In this document: piece by piece, positions 26,380-39,619 of the stretch
How positions within the stretch are numbered: position 1 is the first letter of the stretch
How the letters are laid out: each line of letters starts with the position of its first letter
Source: Steromphala cineraria
Taxonomy: Eukaryota > Mollusca > Gastropoda > Trochida > Trochidae
Length of the DNA: 64,000 nucleotides
Assembly: GCA_916613615.1 (NCBI GenBank)
Contig: OU744732.1
Coordinates: 52,491,727 to 52,555,726 of the forward strand
Reading direction: 5' to 3'
Position numbers and translations under genes: made by a program
Notes under the pieces: generated by a model
What the model saw: the letters and a program-made list of their open reading frames with translations, nothing else
Database searches by the model: none
What the model was told of the DNA's origin: nothing

Positions 26380-26521
26380 ATTATTACCCGAGGAAGTGTG
26401 TCATATGACTTTTACGAAACTGGTGCAAATTTTTGTGTATAACCCTCGCTCTCGCTCGGGTTATAAAAAAATTCACACTCGTTTTGTAAAAGTCATATGA
26501 CACACTTCCTCGGGTAATAAT
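26380..26521. mobile_element. 142-bp fold-back (hairpin) element
   Basis: Arms start ATTATTACCCGAGGAAGTGT and end with its reverse complement. About 64 bp on each side pair with few mismatches through 'cacacttcctcgggtaataa', around a short GC-containing loop 'cgctctcgctcg'. No ORF and no clear long target duplication, so it is a MITE-like fold-back of unassigned superfamily. Confidence 0.85.
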
Positions 26522-28883
26522 CTCTATATATGTGATAAGCTGATAATATATTACAAATATTTAAGTCTCATTTTATTATTATGATTTAATAGGACAGAAA
26601 TATTTGCATGTTTATTATTAGCATATTTCATACCTCATTGTTTTGATAGCTGTCAAAAGTTTGCAACAGATTTTAGAGTAGTCACTTAGTATACACACAT
26701 ATATACATTACATGTATACGTATATATATTTGTATACAATGATTGTGATAAATGTTGAATTAAATGCTCATTTAAATGTACCACAAATTCCCTTACGGGT
26801 AATAAAGAATTTTTTTATCTTATCTTAGTAGTTGGCCCAAAATCCCACGTTAAAAACTTTGTTTGCATTTTGATTTGTCATCATAAAAGAAACACCTAAG
26901 CCCTGAAATCATTACCAAAATATGATAATAATTTTATCAGTATCTAACATGCTTACACTCATTAAATAAAAACTTGTGACATTTTTAAGTATTTTGTATG
27001 TATTTATTGCCTCGTAAGGTTCAAAAATATTTTCAGTGACACAGTTAATTATCTAGGCTAAATTCTCTGAAATGAAAATACACTTAAAATGCAGATTTCT
27101 ACTATTAAAATTGAAAGGAGCCTACTGAAGCTGTTACACTCAGCTAGACTTGCTACAATAATATAGACTTGTGTGTGTCTTTAAAGATATTTTGTTTCAG
27201 GGGCTGTTAGACAGACTATTAATGATCTGGGAAGCATGAAAACAAATAGATAGGGTTTTTAAGTTCATTTCTTTGAGACGACACTTAAGTGTTGTGACCT
27301 GTGACTTTTAAGCTCTGAGAGTTGTGCAACCAGTGTTTCAAGCTGTCCTTAACTAAAGTAAACATTACTTACATTTCACATAATGTAGGTAATTTGACCA
27401 CAACAGGATGTGAGGGGATTGTTATGGCCTTCTGCAAAGCCTTTATATGTACCAAGTATGTGTATTCACAGCTCTTAAAACATCAGCGTGTGAAACTGTG
27501 TTTGTTATGCTTTTGTGGGAAACTTATATGAAAACGTCATTTGAGTAATGTTATTAAAGTATTATCTTCTAAACAATTTGGGACTAATGACATCTTTAAT
27601 GCAGTTGAAAGTTTAATAATGACAAGTTAAATTGACTTAAAGTTTTATATCATTTGGTCATTAGCATTGATGCGATATTCCAAGCCAATATTTTTTTGTC
27701 TCACAGTGGGCCGTTTTTATAAGAACTCTTATCATTAACAGTGGCAGATCCATATTCTAAAAGAGGAGGAGGATAAGAAAGGGGTGGTTCCCCCTCAAGA
27801 ATCACAGTCGATTTTGGAGAGCAAATTTGTTTCAACCACCAAAATAAAAAAAATGTTGTCTTCTTTGAATTTTATGCATGTCAGCATCTATTTGATATTT
27901 GCTGAAATTGTATCTCTAGAGAAAGCAAACCTGCGTGCATTTTTGGGAATAATTTGTAAAATTGGAGAGTTGTCTCAAAATCTGATGACACAATCATATA
28001 TCTGCTCCGCTTTGATATTGCAGTTTTAAAAATGCCTCGAGAGGGTAACTCACATCGTCATGGTGTCACATTTTAAATTTGGACTTTGTCATGACATCTG
28101 TTTTTCGCCATTTATAAAAATTTACCTATGCTCTGTAAGTGTATATTCAGGCCAGTTTCTGCTTGAATGTGTATCTGCTGAAATCAAAATCTTTTGAGAT
28201 AACTCAGACTTGAATTGGGTGACAAACTAGTAAACATATCTTTCAAACTAACATCTGGTTCTTTCAAGAAAATTTAAACTAGTGTCTGTTTTTTGTGTTT
28301 AAGTTCTACTCTGCTGCCAAATGTTTTGTGTTTCTGCTCTAGACAGAGTGTCATGGAGAGTGAAGAACTGACATGATTGGCTGGCTTGGTAGTGTGAACA
28401 CGGCAAACAATGTCAGTTCTGATAAATACAATATGTTTTTTGTCAAGTACTGTTTCTTTTCACCTTCAGTTCATACTGTTGCTTGAAATTGAATCGGATA
28501 AATTTTAGGAAGATTTGTTAGAAGTATGCTCACTCAAAACAAGTTTTTTGATAATTTACGTTTTTTAGTTAGAAAGGTGGTTGATCTGTCTCTTTATGAT
28601 GTTTAAAAAGTGATAAACTTGTAAAATTCTCCTAACTGCCGGCTGGTTTCTGTAAGGAAAGTGGCGTCTGCTTCATCATTAATCTGACGTCTGCTCGTAG
28701 GTCAGGTGAATTAAGTGTTTGGCTTCATGCCTCCGCAGAAACAAACAAAGACATGGATCACCCTCCTGGATCACCTTACTGGATCCGGCAATTCCTGTCT
28801 GGATCCAAGCCAGCCTGGAGTTTGCCACAAGGTGTAATTTGTGATAACACCTAGCTCATAGCTTCTTCATTATGAACATGCAG
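26522..28883. other. AT-rich non-coding sequence
   Basis: No gene recognised. Near 27739 'cagtggcagatccat' resembles the end of the CAGTGGCGGATC elements seen at 58.9 and 59.2 kb, suggesting one degraded copy. 28620-28860 is more complex and GC-richer. Confidence 0.45.
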
Positions 28884-28925
28884 GCTCAGGCAGATTTCAT
28901 TATCAGCCTGTTCCACAACTGCAAG
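28884..28925 (+). other. Exon-like segment with strong splice donor (unassigned)
   Basis: A 42-nt segment is preceded by 'gaacatgcag' (acceptor AG at 28882-28883) and followed by AAG|GTAAGT at 28926. It is open in one frame (QAQADFIISLFHNCK when read from an upstream in-frame ATG at 28872). The length and phase do not match a BAH exon I can recognise. It could be a short alternative 5' exon of the downstream gene or coincidence. Confidence 0.15.
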
Positions 28926-29209
28926 GTAAGTTATTGAATTTCCCTTGAGTGTATGAGTAGTTGTGTCAGGGTCGCGCAGGTCGTCCACGGGACGTGTCCA
29001 GAACAAGAAGTCATCCTTGCTGGTCTTTGATCAGTTTTACGCAGCAGATCTATACATTAGCTTCCCTGGTGATTATATGCCTACCGAGCAGACGCACGTA
29101 CAGTTGCGCTATCCTTGTGGTTAATTGTTCGTAGTCACATTACGGAGCCATGTTGTTGATGCACTGCTGCTCACAATGGGAATTTGTAACCGGTGACCTC
29201 TGTCTCGTA
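28926..29209. other. Non-coding sequence
   Basis: Continuation of the more complex, GC-richer segment that begins near 28620; no exon or repeat recognised. Confidence 0.4.
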
Positions 29210-29670
29210 GCTCTTCCTTCCGTTTTTTGCCCTCAACACATGTGGTATGAGATTAGCGTCAGCCAACCAACAGGGCTATGTAGTCATGTTGTGTTAGGTG
29301 TTTCTCTTCTAATAGGTGTTTTGATACCTACATCATACTGTAATTTGATGACATAAAAATGGAATTATCTTTGCTTTTGTGATGTTAGTTCCTTATCTTT
29401 TTTGCCTTCAACACACAAGATTTGTGGTGTCCACTCCTCGGGATATTGCATAGTGAGGTGTTTATTTTTTAGGATGCAGATGACACCTACCGATATTTGA
29501 TTTAGTTATAAAAAAAAATCTTTTTTTTTTTACTGTCTTCATTTTTTTTGACCTACAACACATATGGTTTGACTTCTGTCTTACTCCGAGAGTTATGTAG
29601 GCATGTTAATCACTGTTATGATTGTGGAGACTTGATTCTGACATTATAATCATACTGAAATTTGATGCTT
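29210..29670. repeat. Degenerate ~150-175-bp tandem repeat, three copies
   Basis: 'tttttgccctcaacacatgtgg', 'ttttttgccttcaacacac' and 'ttttgacctacaacacatatgg' (near 29225, 29398, 29546) are each followed by related text including 'catactgtaatttgatgac' or 'catactgaaatttgatgc'. The small plus ORF at 29150-29356 runs through the first unit and is unsupported. Confidence 0.65.
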
Positions 29671-32400
29671 TATGAACTTGGATGAACATGTTGAGTCCCT
29701 CCTTTAATTGTGTTAATCAAGCGATTTGGGCTATTGATAAAAGTATTAGGGCTGATAAACAAAGATATTAAAATTTTGTATACCGATATTTCTCTATTAA
29801 TTTGACTACCAATTTTTCAAATGATTTTCAGAAAGTGTCTATAGTCTATTTTTCACTTTTCGTGGTTCATTTGGTGGGTCCAATTAGTAGATAGATATCA
29901 AGATCGTATGTGATATTAATGCATACCGGTAGTTATTATTCATGACCATGTGATAACGACACTGTCATTATACAAAATATATTGTTAATTGAATACTTCA
30001 GTAGAACAAAATATGCTTTTTAAAAATATTTTGTGTGTGGAAATTAAACAATGATATTTTGCAACTTTGAATCACAGGAACATCAACTTTCGGCTCTTGG
30101 TTGAAAGTTGAGATGTGATTTGAATTTGTGACCTCAGAAAAATATTGTGGTCGAATTATCCGAGATGTAAAACTAATGGAGAAATGGCGGTATTATTTTT
30201 AGTTCTATTTTCTCATTTCTGATATTGTCAAACAGAAGTGGTGACATAATATTCATAAGTTCACATATCACTTTTGATTGTTTATCATAAGTTTTTCAAA
30301 TATATTTTATCAGCAATATATATTTTGATTGTGAAATCAAAATTGATAAAACTGAAAACAAAAAGGATAAATACATACTATTAGGCTAATTAAAGAAATA
30401 AGATTAGAATTGGATTTTTTTAATTAAAACTAAGACTGAGGTTCTTTCATAAGATCAAATATTTTTAAATAAATTTTGATAAATTCATACCTGTCTATTA
30501 TAGATAAAATTCACAAGAACGCAATGACACCCTTGCAGCTTAAATTCAGCTTCTTGGAAAACATTGTATATCACAGTAATGGTCATTTAAGACATAGAGT
30601 TATGGGATTTTGATGTTAATGTTTATCTGACACTTAAACACTAACCTAAATGTTTTGATAGAAGGTGATGCTATACCACATTTATAACCACGTCCAACTG
30701 AGAATATGAGAATATAATATTTTTATTTATTTATCAAGAGAATCAAGCCCAAGGAGAATATGATAACAATTCGAGAATGATCTCTTCACTGCTTGTATAT
30801 CACTGACAGTGTAAATGCGAGAGGTCAGATAATCTTACATGACAGCCATATTGCCTTAGGGAAATAAAACCACTTTTACACGGCCGGGATGTAATGACTT
30901 GTGGAAACATGTCAGATAGAACCAAAGGTCAAACTATTGTGAGAGGCTAAGCTACGACCTACCTAGCCCATTTATCATCGGAGTTAATAAACACCATAAG
31001 TTAAGGGTCGCAAAGATTTCTGAATAATCGCATACAGTTGTATACACTTTCTTATCCTTTAAAACTGATAGGGAACGGCATGCTATACTAATATAGAGAG
31101 GCCTCGGAGATCATATCGCTTTTGTCACACCTGTTCAGGTAAACATAATATACGGGCTGATTTATTTGATCAACACTGTGTCTGGGAGAAGGTATTCAGA
31201 GCTGATTCCCACCCGTGTGCGAAGTGAAAGAATCGACATCATTGTACATAGAATTGCCCTGCCGTTGGTCTCCATATTAAGTTTATCTAAACCACAGGCC
31301 TTACAATAAAAGCATACTTGAAACTTGATCTTGTAGTTCAATCAGTGAGTTTAGCTTATTTGTAAAGGTGTGCTGTTGCTGTTAGTTTGTATGTAGGTGA
31401 ATATGTATTTAGTTATTCAAGGTGTGATTGCCGAGGTGACTCGATTACAGTGTATAATAGTAAGTATAACAGGTGTTTTGAATATATATATTCATATTGA
31501 AGATTCAAAAGGTATAAGATATTTTGTATGTTTGTAGGATTATTTAAAATATTTTTTGCTCTACTATGTCTTTTGGCATTTAGTTTTGATTCAAGACATA
31601 CACAGCATTTTCTCAACATCATTTGTTTTTATGGTTCTTTATTGTAAGACTATTTTGTAAATTGTTCTAGGGCTCAAGTTGTCTAATTGAAAAATTATTT
31701 TATGTTCATTTGAATTAAGGGAAGTAAGTTCTGTTTTCCTCTTCAGGAAAGTGTTTAACGTTTTATTTGACCATTTTTGAATTTCCCTTAGAGCTCAAAT
31801 TGTCAAATGGCAATATTGGCGATAATTGTGTATATCATGTATTTCAGTTTCTGAAAACACAGGCCCTGGTTCCAAAATTGTGATTTGAATCTAAGTAAGG
31901 AAAGTTTTCCTTTTTCTTTCAGAAGAGTTGAGAATTTTACTATGTGTATCACTTATGACTATATGCTGTGGTTGTTGTTGTTCTACTAGAGTCATGTCAA
32001 GGAATAGAGACCTCAAATGTCAGTGTGAAGTAGATCTTGAATATTTAGGAGACTTTCTAGTAGTACTTGGATCTTTACCGTGTGCTTCCTGATAAGGATA
32101 CTTGGATACTTGCAATGAGCCTTAGTCTGTCAGCCAGACCCTAAAATAAAATGCAAGCCTAAGCAAGTCTATAATAAGACATGAGAGCTCAATTTCTGAA
32201 AATGAAGAAATTTCAGTCTCCTTTTCATCCTTTTTTTTCCAAATTTTATTTCATTGAAAAAAAATCATTTCAGTGTCTTATTGTTAGACTAAATGTGCCT
32301 ATGTGCTTGATCCAAGTAAAACAGCGTAAAAGACTTATCCTTTTGAGGTACTTTCCTTTAGATATCAGTGAAACAAATTTGAAATTGTCTTCTTTCTTTG
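29671..32400. other. AT-rich non-coding sequence
   Basis: No coding segment, no multi-copy repeat. 30780-31300 is somewhat more complex than its surroundings. Confidence 0.45.
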
Positions 32401-32401
32401 A

Positions 32402-32462
32402 CCCGCTACTAATGGTTGAAATATTACCCAAGCGGTGTTAAACTCGAATTATTTCACTCACT
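32402..32462 (+). repeat. Short conserved element, copy 2
   Basis: 'cccgctactaatggttgaaa', 'tattacccaagcggtgttaa' and a TTTCACTCAC tail: a diverged copy of the 55-bp element of 14643-14700. Confidence 0.8.
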
Positions 32463-34143
32463 TTTTCATTCTTTTATTCATTGGCGAAGCAATGAGTGTA
32501 AATGAAATTATACATGGTTTGCAAAGGTGTTTCTATTTTGACATTTAATATGAAAGTTAAAAACATTTTGGAAAGATGTGTTCCACAGTTACATTTCCTA
32601 AATTTGTTTTTCTCCAATCTTGCAGATGTATGCAACTTAAGGTTTTTATGTTGCTTTCAATTATGATTCCCTAAATGAGTGAAATCCTTAAGAAAACAAT
32701 CCATTCACCAAATCAGAGAACCCATGTTGAATTATTTGAATAAAATTCTTAATGTTAAGATAAAAAGGGTCTTGTTTGTAAAGTCATTCAGTCAAAAAAA
32801 AACAAATTGTTATGTAAAGTTTAATCAAATAATATTAATACAAGTTTTCAATTGAATGTCTTTGATGTTGTCTTAAATAACAATATAATGTTTTCTTTTT
32901 CATATTTTCAATTCATACTTTTCTTCAATCTGAAAATATGATTTTGACATTTGATATGATTATTTTTTGTATCAATCACAAAAGATTATAAAACATCATA
33001 ATGTAAATTTCAACATTATCATTACCCACCTAAACAGTTGACACAACAATAAATCATGCGATGAAATTAATCACTATAATACATCACAATGTACAACCTT
33101 TAATCTATAGATTACCCTCTAAGCTATCCATCATCTGCAACCAGTAACAAAAGTGTTCGTCTTTTACATGATAAGCGTAAGATTTTCATTATTGGATTTT
33201 GATTACTATGCGTCAGTGGTCACAGATGAGTTTCTAATGTAATAAATACTATATTGACACTACCTAAGTGTTATCAACTGGGCAGCGGTCATCTGATGGT
33301 GTGACTGGGCAATATGAGAATATGATTGACCGCCCTATATCCCGTGTGGGAAATATTGATTGATATTGACCGGGAGGTGTTAACGACATATACAAGGGGA
33401 ACATAAAAGGAAATGTCCGTTATCCGTCTGGCATTTTGCCTCCGAGTGCAGGAAAGGAAATTAGTAGCAGTATTATTGCCCTGACAAAATTTCTGATTAA
33501 GGAGTGTTATTGGATAAACTGTAGTGTTGTGATCAAGAGGTTTTATCTTTAACTTGAAGTCTATTATGGAAAAATCCTTGATGAACATTACAGTGAATGC
33601 CTCTACGGATATATATTTTCAATCTTTTTGTCAACAGGCAGGTGACCTTTTCCTGCTTGATGCCATCCTTATAAAACAGTCAAATATTTTTAACCATTAA
33701 CCTGTTGGTCCTGAAATTTTCAAGGATAGTGTTTTTGTACCTAGTTGACAATCACATTTGTCTGTTTGATGTTTTTACCGTTAATTTGCTTTACAGTAAG
33801 TAAAACCCAAAAGGCATTTGGCAGGTAGGGGGTTAACATTTCAGGAGATGACTGATAAATGATCAATGAACTAGGATCAGAGAGCACAGGAAGAGTCCGG
33901 ATCAATAAGTGAGAGAGTCAGTGTCTTCAGTCAAAGAGTCAACCAGACCAGGACAAAAGCATCACTCATACAAATAATAAGCACCAGTAGAACACGCTGT
34001 TGTATGGTGTAATTTGTGTGTAGGACTGCTGCCTGGTCTGTGTTATTTGGGTGATAGGTAATCTTACACTGTAGCCATAATGGCTGTGTTTAGCGAGATC
34101 TGCATGAGAATTATGGGAGAATGTGGTGTGTGTAGACTGTCAC
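32463..34143. other. AT-rich non-coding sequence
   Basis: No gene supported. 33120-33560 is less AT-rich but lacks any splice-flanked open frame with family similarity. Confidence 0.45.
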
Positions 34144-34712
34144 ACTGGAATTAGTTCATATTTTCTACTCATCCAGTACCCTGTAATTAGTTCATATTTT
34201 CTACTCATCCAGTCCCCTGGAATTAGTTCATATTTTCTACTCATCCAGTACCCTGGAATTAGTTTATATTTTCTACTCATCCAGTACGCTGGAATTAGTT
34301 CATATTTTCTACTCATCCAGTACCCTGGAATTAGTTCATATTTTCTACTCATCCAGTACCCTGGAATTAGTTCATATTTTCTACTCATCCAGTCCCCTGG
34401 AATTAGTTCATATTTTCTACTCATCCAGCCCCCTGTAATTAGTTCATATTTTCTACTCATCCAGTCCCCTGTAATTAGTTCATATTTTCTACTCATCCAG
34501 TCCCCTGTAATTAGTTAATATTTTCTACTCATCCAGTACCCTGGAATTAGTTCATATTTTCTACTCATCCAGTCCCCTGGAATTAGTTCATATTTTCTAC
34601 TCATCCAGTCCCCTGGAATTAGTTCATATTTTCTACTTTTCTACTCATCCAGCCCCCTGTAATTAGTTCATATTTTCTACTTTTCTACTCATCCAGCCCC
34701 CTGGAATTTAAC
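34144..34712. repeat. 36-bp tandem repeat, about 15 copies
   Basis: Unit 'ggaattagttcatattttct' plus 'actcatccagtcccct' (36 bp). Copies differ at a few sites (tacc/tccc/cccc; ggaatt/gtaatt), and the last two carry a 9-bp internal duplication 'ttttctact'. Because 36 is a multiple of three and the unit lacks stops in one frame on each strand, it produces 12-residue repeats on both strands (SSYFLLIQYPGI on plus, MSRKYELIPGYW on minus). I read it as a minisatellite, not a gene. Confidence 0.95.
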
Positions 34713-35230
34713 CCTACTATACCCTAGTACTACCCTTCACTACACCACTCTGCCTCAACAACACATTTCCCTACCCTATCCTCCATATCCTGCCCTGCCT
34801 TAATGGAACCCCATCCAGTCCTACCTTTCCCTACCTTACCCTACCCAAACCTACTCTACCATTCTCTTCCCCACCGCTAATGGCTGAAATATATCCCAAG
34901 CGGCGTTAAGCATTTACTCACTCACTCACTCCCATTCTCTTAGTGCATTATCAAACCCTACTTTACAAGACCCTACCCTACCCTGCCTAAATGTAACCCC
35001 ACCCAGCCCTACCTTTCCCTACCCTTCTCATCCTGCATTATCAAACCCTACCAGACCAGTCCAGACCCGATCCTACCCTCCCTACCTTTCCCTACCTTTC
35101 CCTACCCTAAACAGCCCCCTCTACCTGTCTTATTAAATCCTACCTGACCCTACCCTACCCTTCCTAAATGTAACCCCACCAAGCCCTACCTTTCCCTACC
35201 CTTCCCTAGCCTTCTCTTCCTGCATTGTTT
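34713..35230. repeat. CCCTACC-rich degenerate satellite
   Basis: C-rich plus strand made of CCCTACC, 'tttccctaccctt', 'aaatgtaaccccacc' and 'tgcattatcaaaccctac'. A larger unit of about 180 bp appears twice, with 'cctaaatgtaaccccacc' near 34986 and 35164. The pentamer/hexamer variants are not the TTAGGG telomere repeat. Confidence 0.8.
34871..34931 (+). repeat. Short conserved element, copy 3
   Basis: 'ccgctaatggctgaaatata', 'tcccaagcggcgttaagc', then (ACTC)n. It is inserted inside the CCCTACC-rich tract. Confidence 0.85.
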
Positions 35231-37932
35231 GAAGCTTTCTTCCCATTTTAAAACAATGGTAAACGTTTTTATCTTCTACTTCTTGTATTCCCAATCATGA
35301 TGTTTTTGTCTCATATTAATATGACATGCTTAAGACTGTTAAATATCTCTCTTTTCAATTCACTTTTAACCCTTAGTGTATGGAACTAATTTTATCATAA
35401 GAATTATCAAGCATGGGATGAAAAATGAAATGTTTTCAAAGTAATTTCCAACACTATCAAACTATAACATAATTCTGAATATAAATGAATTGTTCTCACC
35501 TTAAAAAAACAACATTAGGAAATCAGATTCTACTTTTTCTTATGGGACGATAACCATGGCAACAGAGCATGTTGCATGTATGGCGGCCATTATTGCAGCA
35601 GCCTCCATTTTGTGATCAGTAAATCCAGTGATTTATTGGTTAACGTATCCGCATCACGGCCTAGCCAAGCTCAAGTGAGGTTTATGATCACATCTTGATA
35701 ACCAATGAAACGGCCTCCCCTCATCACGAACCAACACCGCTAATGAGGAAGTGGGGCTTGCCAGAAAACTACTCTCAAGTTATTAGGCTGAGATGATATT
35801 TCCTTAAAGACTGCTGATGACTGTGTCAATACTAATACATTTTCAGCGGCAGGTATTTTGGGCGGTAATAACGTGAGCGGCAATATGATCTGCGCTCTAC
35901 AAGCAACTCGGGCCGTCCTGCGATTGATTTTTCTATACTTTGAATCAGTAAACCATTTATCTGTCATTTGAAACCGAATTTGTATTTCTGAATGATATTT
36001 AAAAAAAAAAATTCTGATAAATTTGAAAAACATTTCGTATCGTTTTTGGCAATTTGCACAGAAATTATTTTTACATATCTTACATTAAACAATACTTAAT
36101 TTTGAGTAAGCTCTATGAGATTCCAGTAAAATCTTCAATAGGGCAAACACATACTTTGCTTAAATTCCATCTTTGGTGTTGTAGACAAACAAGTAATTCT
36201 TTTAACTATGTTAAGGTTTTGTTTTTGTTCTGTGGGAATAACTACTCTCTTTGTGATCATAAAAAAACCAAATCGTTTAGTGTAAAAAGAAGATACGCAA
36301 ATTTTAAATTGTTAATGTTAGGTGATAATATTATCATAAAAAGAGTATTGTATTGTAAATTAAAACTTTGAAATTCATGGAGTTGGGTAAGCATTGCTGA
36401 ATATATTTTGTTTATACAATTTCCATATTTGTTTCGAGTATATATCCTGATGATAAGTCGTTCAGAAGATGGCAATATTGACTGTGTTATGTAATGAACT
36501 GCCTTCCGTTCCAATATCCTGGTCTTAAAGCTATTTCTGGTATGCATTTTGCAGTGCATTGACCCTTTGTAAAGGCTTGTTTTGATTCTGGAGTTGCCTC
36601 CCTTGATCCATAAAATCCCTCTATTCCTCTGTCACATTTAAATAAGGTTTCTTGTTAGTTTGGTATCTAAATTTGTACACAATCTCTAGATCATAATTAT
36701 TGAAAGTTACCTTATGATTTTCTTGCATTGATTGTAAAATTAGAATGTTTTGTTGTTCAGAAAGTACCAAACTGTTGTTGTGATCCAGGGTCAGCTTTGT
36801 ATCAGTAATGGCTGCCATGATGCTTATGAACCCAGGTTATCTACAGTTTTGAGTTGATAGTTTGTTGTATCTAGGATATTTAGATAGATGTTTGTCAACT
36901 GAGCTCATTGTTGGATACAAGTAGATTGGAGATCTGCGGACAAAACTTTAAAATCCCATTGTTATAGACAGAATGGGAGGCGTTATACTTGGCTGTGTCA
37001 TGACCCTTGACCTCATTTGAGGTGACTGAGATGATCGCGAAACAGACAAAACAAACTGGTAAAACATCTCTGAAAACTCCAGGGAGCTGCAATTCAAGTA
37101 GGTTCATTTGACAAGTGTTATATATCATGTATCACACAGCTGAAGTGTATATACACTATTTAAGCTATATAACAATGGAAGCTCGTGTACTGGCTATAAA
37201 TAGCCTGATGTGAACTCTTCATGAGAATGTGGCTCAGACATTCTCAGCTGTATTTGGTAATCGACTCGGTTGGTGGTGTCCAGATTGCAACTAGCCCCTG
37301 GTCACTTCAATTAGTAGTTGAGGATTTAGCAGTGTGCTGACCGCTATAAAGGGACAAGGGTCTTGTCCTAGAGGTACTTATTAAGCCCCAGGGGTCCGGG
37401 TCGAGGTGTGATAACACTGTGTAGTGTCATGGTTGAAAGCTGTGATTAGAGCTAGTACTTATTGTAAACAATATACATAAAAGTTAGTGCTTGTACAAAG
37501 GCAATTTGAAAAGTGGTCAAGGGTGTTCTGGGAGAAATGAAGTATTTAGAATGCTTATGAGAGGTCCATCGTGTCAAGATTGGTATGGTGATGAACAATT
37601 ATTCTGTATTGCAGGTTTACACAAACCTTTCTGATTAAATTTGGCTGTGCAGGGGTTAATGTTTTTAACTATGGCATGTGTAAAAAGTTGATGTTTTAGG
37701 TTTAATCTGTGATTAATTCTGCAGTTAAAGAAAAAATCGTGATGAAATTTAGTACTTAGAAGGCATTTGTGAGTAGTAAGGATGTCTTATTTCAGGTTCA
37801 ATCTCAACGAAACAATTTTTGAAATATCGAAAATGATTTAGAAAGGCTAAGGGACAGAATTTCGTGTATTGTTGTGAACAAATATTCCACAATTTAGGTT
37901 AAAACTGGCTATTTGTGGCTGTGTAGGGTTTA
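35231..37932. other. AT-rich non-coding sequence
   Basis: No exon found. 35560-35760 ('tggcggccattattgcagca', 'gcctccattttgtgatcagt', 'ttgataaccaatgaaacgg') is a more complex island that could be a conserved regulatory element upstream of the RERE-like exons. Other ORFs are isolated and unsupported. Confidence 0.45.
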
Positions 37933-38348
37933 CAGGGTTCGTACAGGCCTGGAAAAAGCCTGGAATTTGGGCACTTGGCCCTAAAAAGCCTTAAAAACGA
38001 AATTTAGCCTTAAAAAGCCTGGAAAATGCTACAAAAGCCTTAAAAAAGCCTTAAATTCACTATCAACCGTCTCAAAGATTTTATTAATTTTATTTATATG
38101 CATCTGATTCAAAATAATTTTAAAATTTACAACCAAACCTCTCCAAACCAAATTTGCCTGTGGTGAAAATAAGACCGTGTATATGACTTTTTGGGATTGC
38201 TCCATATTTCGTGGATTGCATGAAGAAAAGGATTAAGGGAGATTATGTCTGCTTGCTTGCATTATTGGCCTTAAATTTGTCAAAAAAAGTCTTAAAAAAG
38301 CCTTTAAAAAGCCTTAAATTTGGGTCTTGAAATTCTGTACGAACCCTG
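37933..38348 (+). mobile_element. 416-bp hAT-like MITE, copy 1 (TSD GTTTA)
   Basis: Ends are CAGGGTTCGTACAG and its inverted complement CTGTACGAACCCTG. The interior is rich in AAAAGCCTTAAA words, with no transposase. Flanked by perfect direct repeats GTTTA (37928-37932 and 38349-38353). CAGGG ends recall hAT transposons, but 5-bp duplications are shorter than the usual 8 bp for hAT, so the superfamily is left open. Confidence 0.95.
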
Positions 38349-38973
38349 GTTTAAGATTTTCAAAATGGATATATTATGTTGAAAATAATGATGTATTTTT
38401 TTCAAGATAATGCTGTGAAGAATATTTAAATTTTATTATAATTATTTTATTTTTATTTTTAAAAAATTTGAAAATAAAGTAATAACAGTGCTTCTGAGAA
38501 TTTCAGGGTCAGGATTTGGTGTGGTTTTTACACTTAATTAAGGGTTTCTATAATGAAACTCTGTTTGCACATGGCTTTGGAGGAGTTAATGATTTTTACA
38601 GCAGAGTGTTGAGAAATTATTCATTATTTCAGGTTAATGTGTGATTTATTTTGAAGTTAATGAACAAAAATAATTTATATTTGTGAACAGGTGTTTTAAA
38701 GTAATTGTTCAGACTATGGTTATATATCATTGTATAATATCAAATTACTGTTTGCTAGAATAATCACCAGTGCAATTTTACTCTTTTTTTTGGTCTAAAA
38801 TATAATGTGAACGATTTCCACAGAGCCTTTGTAAAAGGTTAGTTGTTTATATTGGATTTTTATAGGACAAAACAGTAAATGAAATGTGGATAAGATGATT
38901 GATTAACATTTGAGAAGTTATATGGTTTAATATGAGGACACAATTTATCAAAGTTAAGCATTTTGTATTACAA
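38349..38973. other. AT-rich non-coding sequence between two MITEs
   Basis: No exon, no repeat family recognised in these 625 bp. Confidence 0.5.
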
Positions 38974-39389
38974 CAGGGTTCGTACAGGCCTGGAAAAAGC
39001 CTGGAATTTGGGCACTTGGCCCTAAAAAGCCTTAAAAACGAAATTTAGCCTTAAAAAGCCTGGAAAATGCTACAAAAGCCTTAAAAAAGCCTTAAATTCA
39101 CTATCAACCGTCTCAAAGATTTTATTAATTTTATTTATATGCATCTGATTCAAAATAATTTTAAAATTTACAACCAAACCTCTCCAAACCAAATTTGCCT
39201 GTGGTGAAAATAAGACCGCGTATATGACTTTTTGGGATTGCTCCATATTTCGTGGATTGCATGAAGAAAAGGATTAAGGGAGATTATGTCTGCTTGCTTG
39301 CATTATTGGCCTTAAATTTGTCAAAAAAAGTCTTAAAAAAGCCTTTAAAAAGCCTTAAATTTGGGTCTTGAAATTCTGTACGAACCCTG
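38974..39389 (+). mobile_element. 416-bp hAT-like MITE, copy 2 (TSD TACAA)
   Basis: Same length as copy 1, and the only difference I noticed is near the middle (gaccgtgtat versus gaccgcgtat). Flanked by TACAA at 38969-38973 and 39390-39394. Confidence 0.95.
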
Positions 39390-39619
39390 TACAATTATGA
39401 TATATATGATCATTAAGTATTATAACAATATGACAGTAATGATCGAAAAAAAAATGAATATGCGTGTGTGATCATTTTATATATTTACATTAAAAAAATG
39501 TCGTATGTTCATTAGCTGAAATGATAATGACAGTACTAGTGTAAAAGAAGTGTTATTATTTAGTACAATGGTAAAATAGAGGCAGAATAACAGATATTGT
39601 ATGAGTGATCATTATGTTT

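Noticed and set aside
34123..34518. 131-codon repeat protein (and the minus-strand equivalent)
   Set aside because: Explained by a stop-free 36-bp tandem unit; open on both strands, no splice or promoter context.
34144..34712. CRISPR-like regular repeats
   Set aside because: The units are directly adjacent without unique spacers, and the genome is eukaryotic.
34713..35230. Interstitial telomeric repeat
   Set aside because: The words are CCCTACC and variants with larger units, not runs of CCCTAA/TTAGGG.
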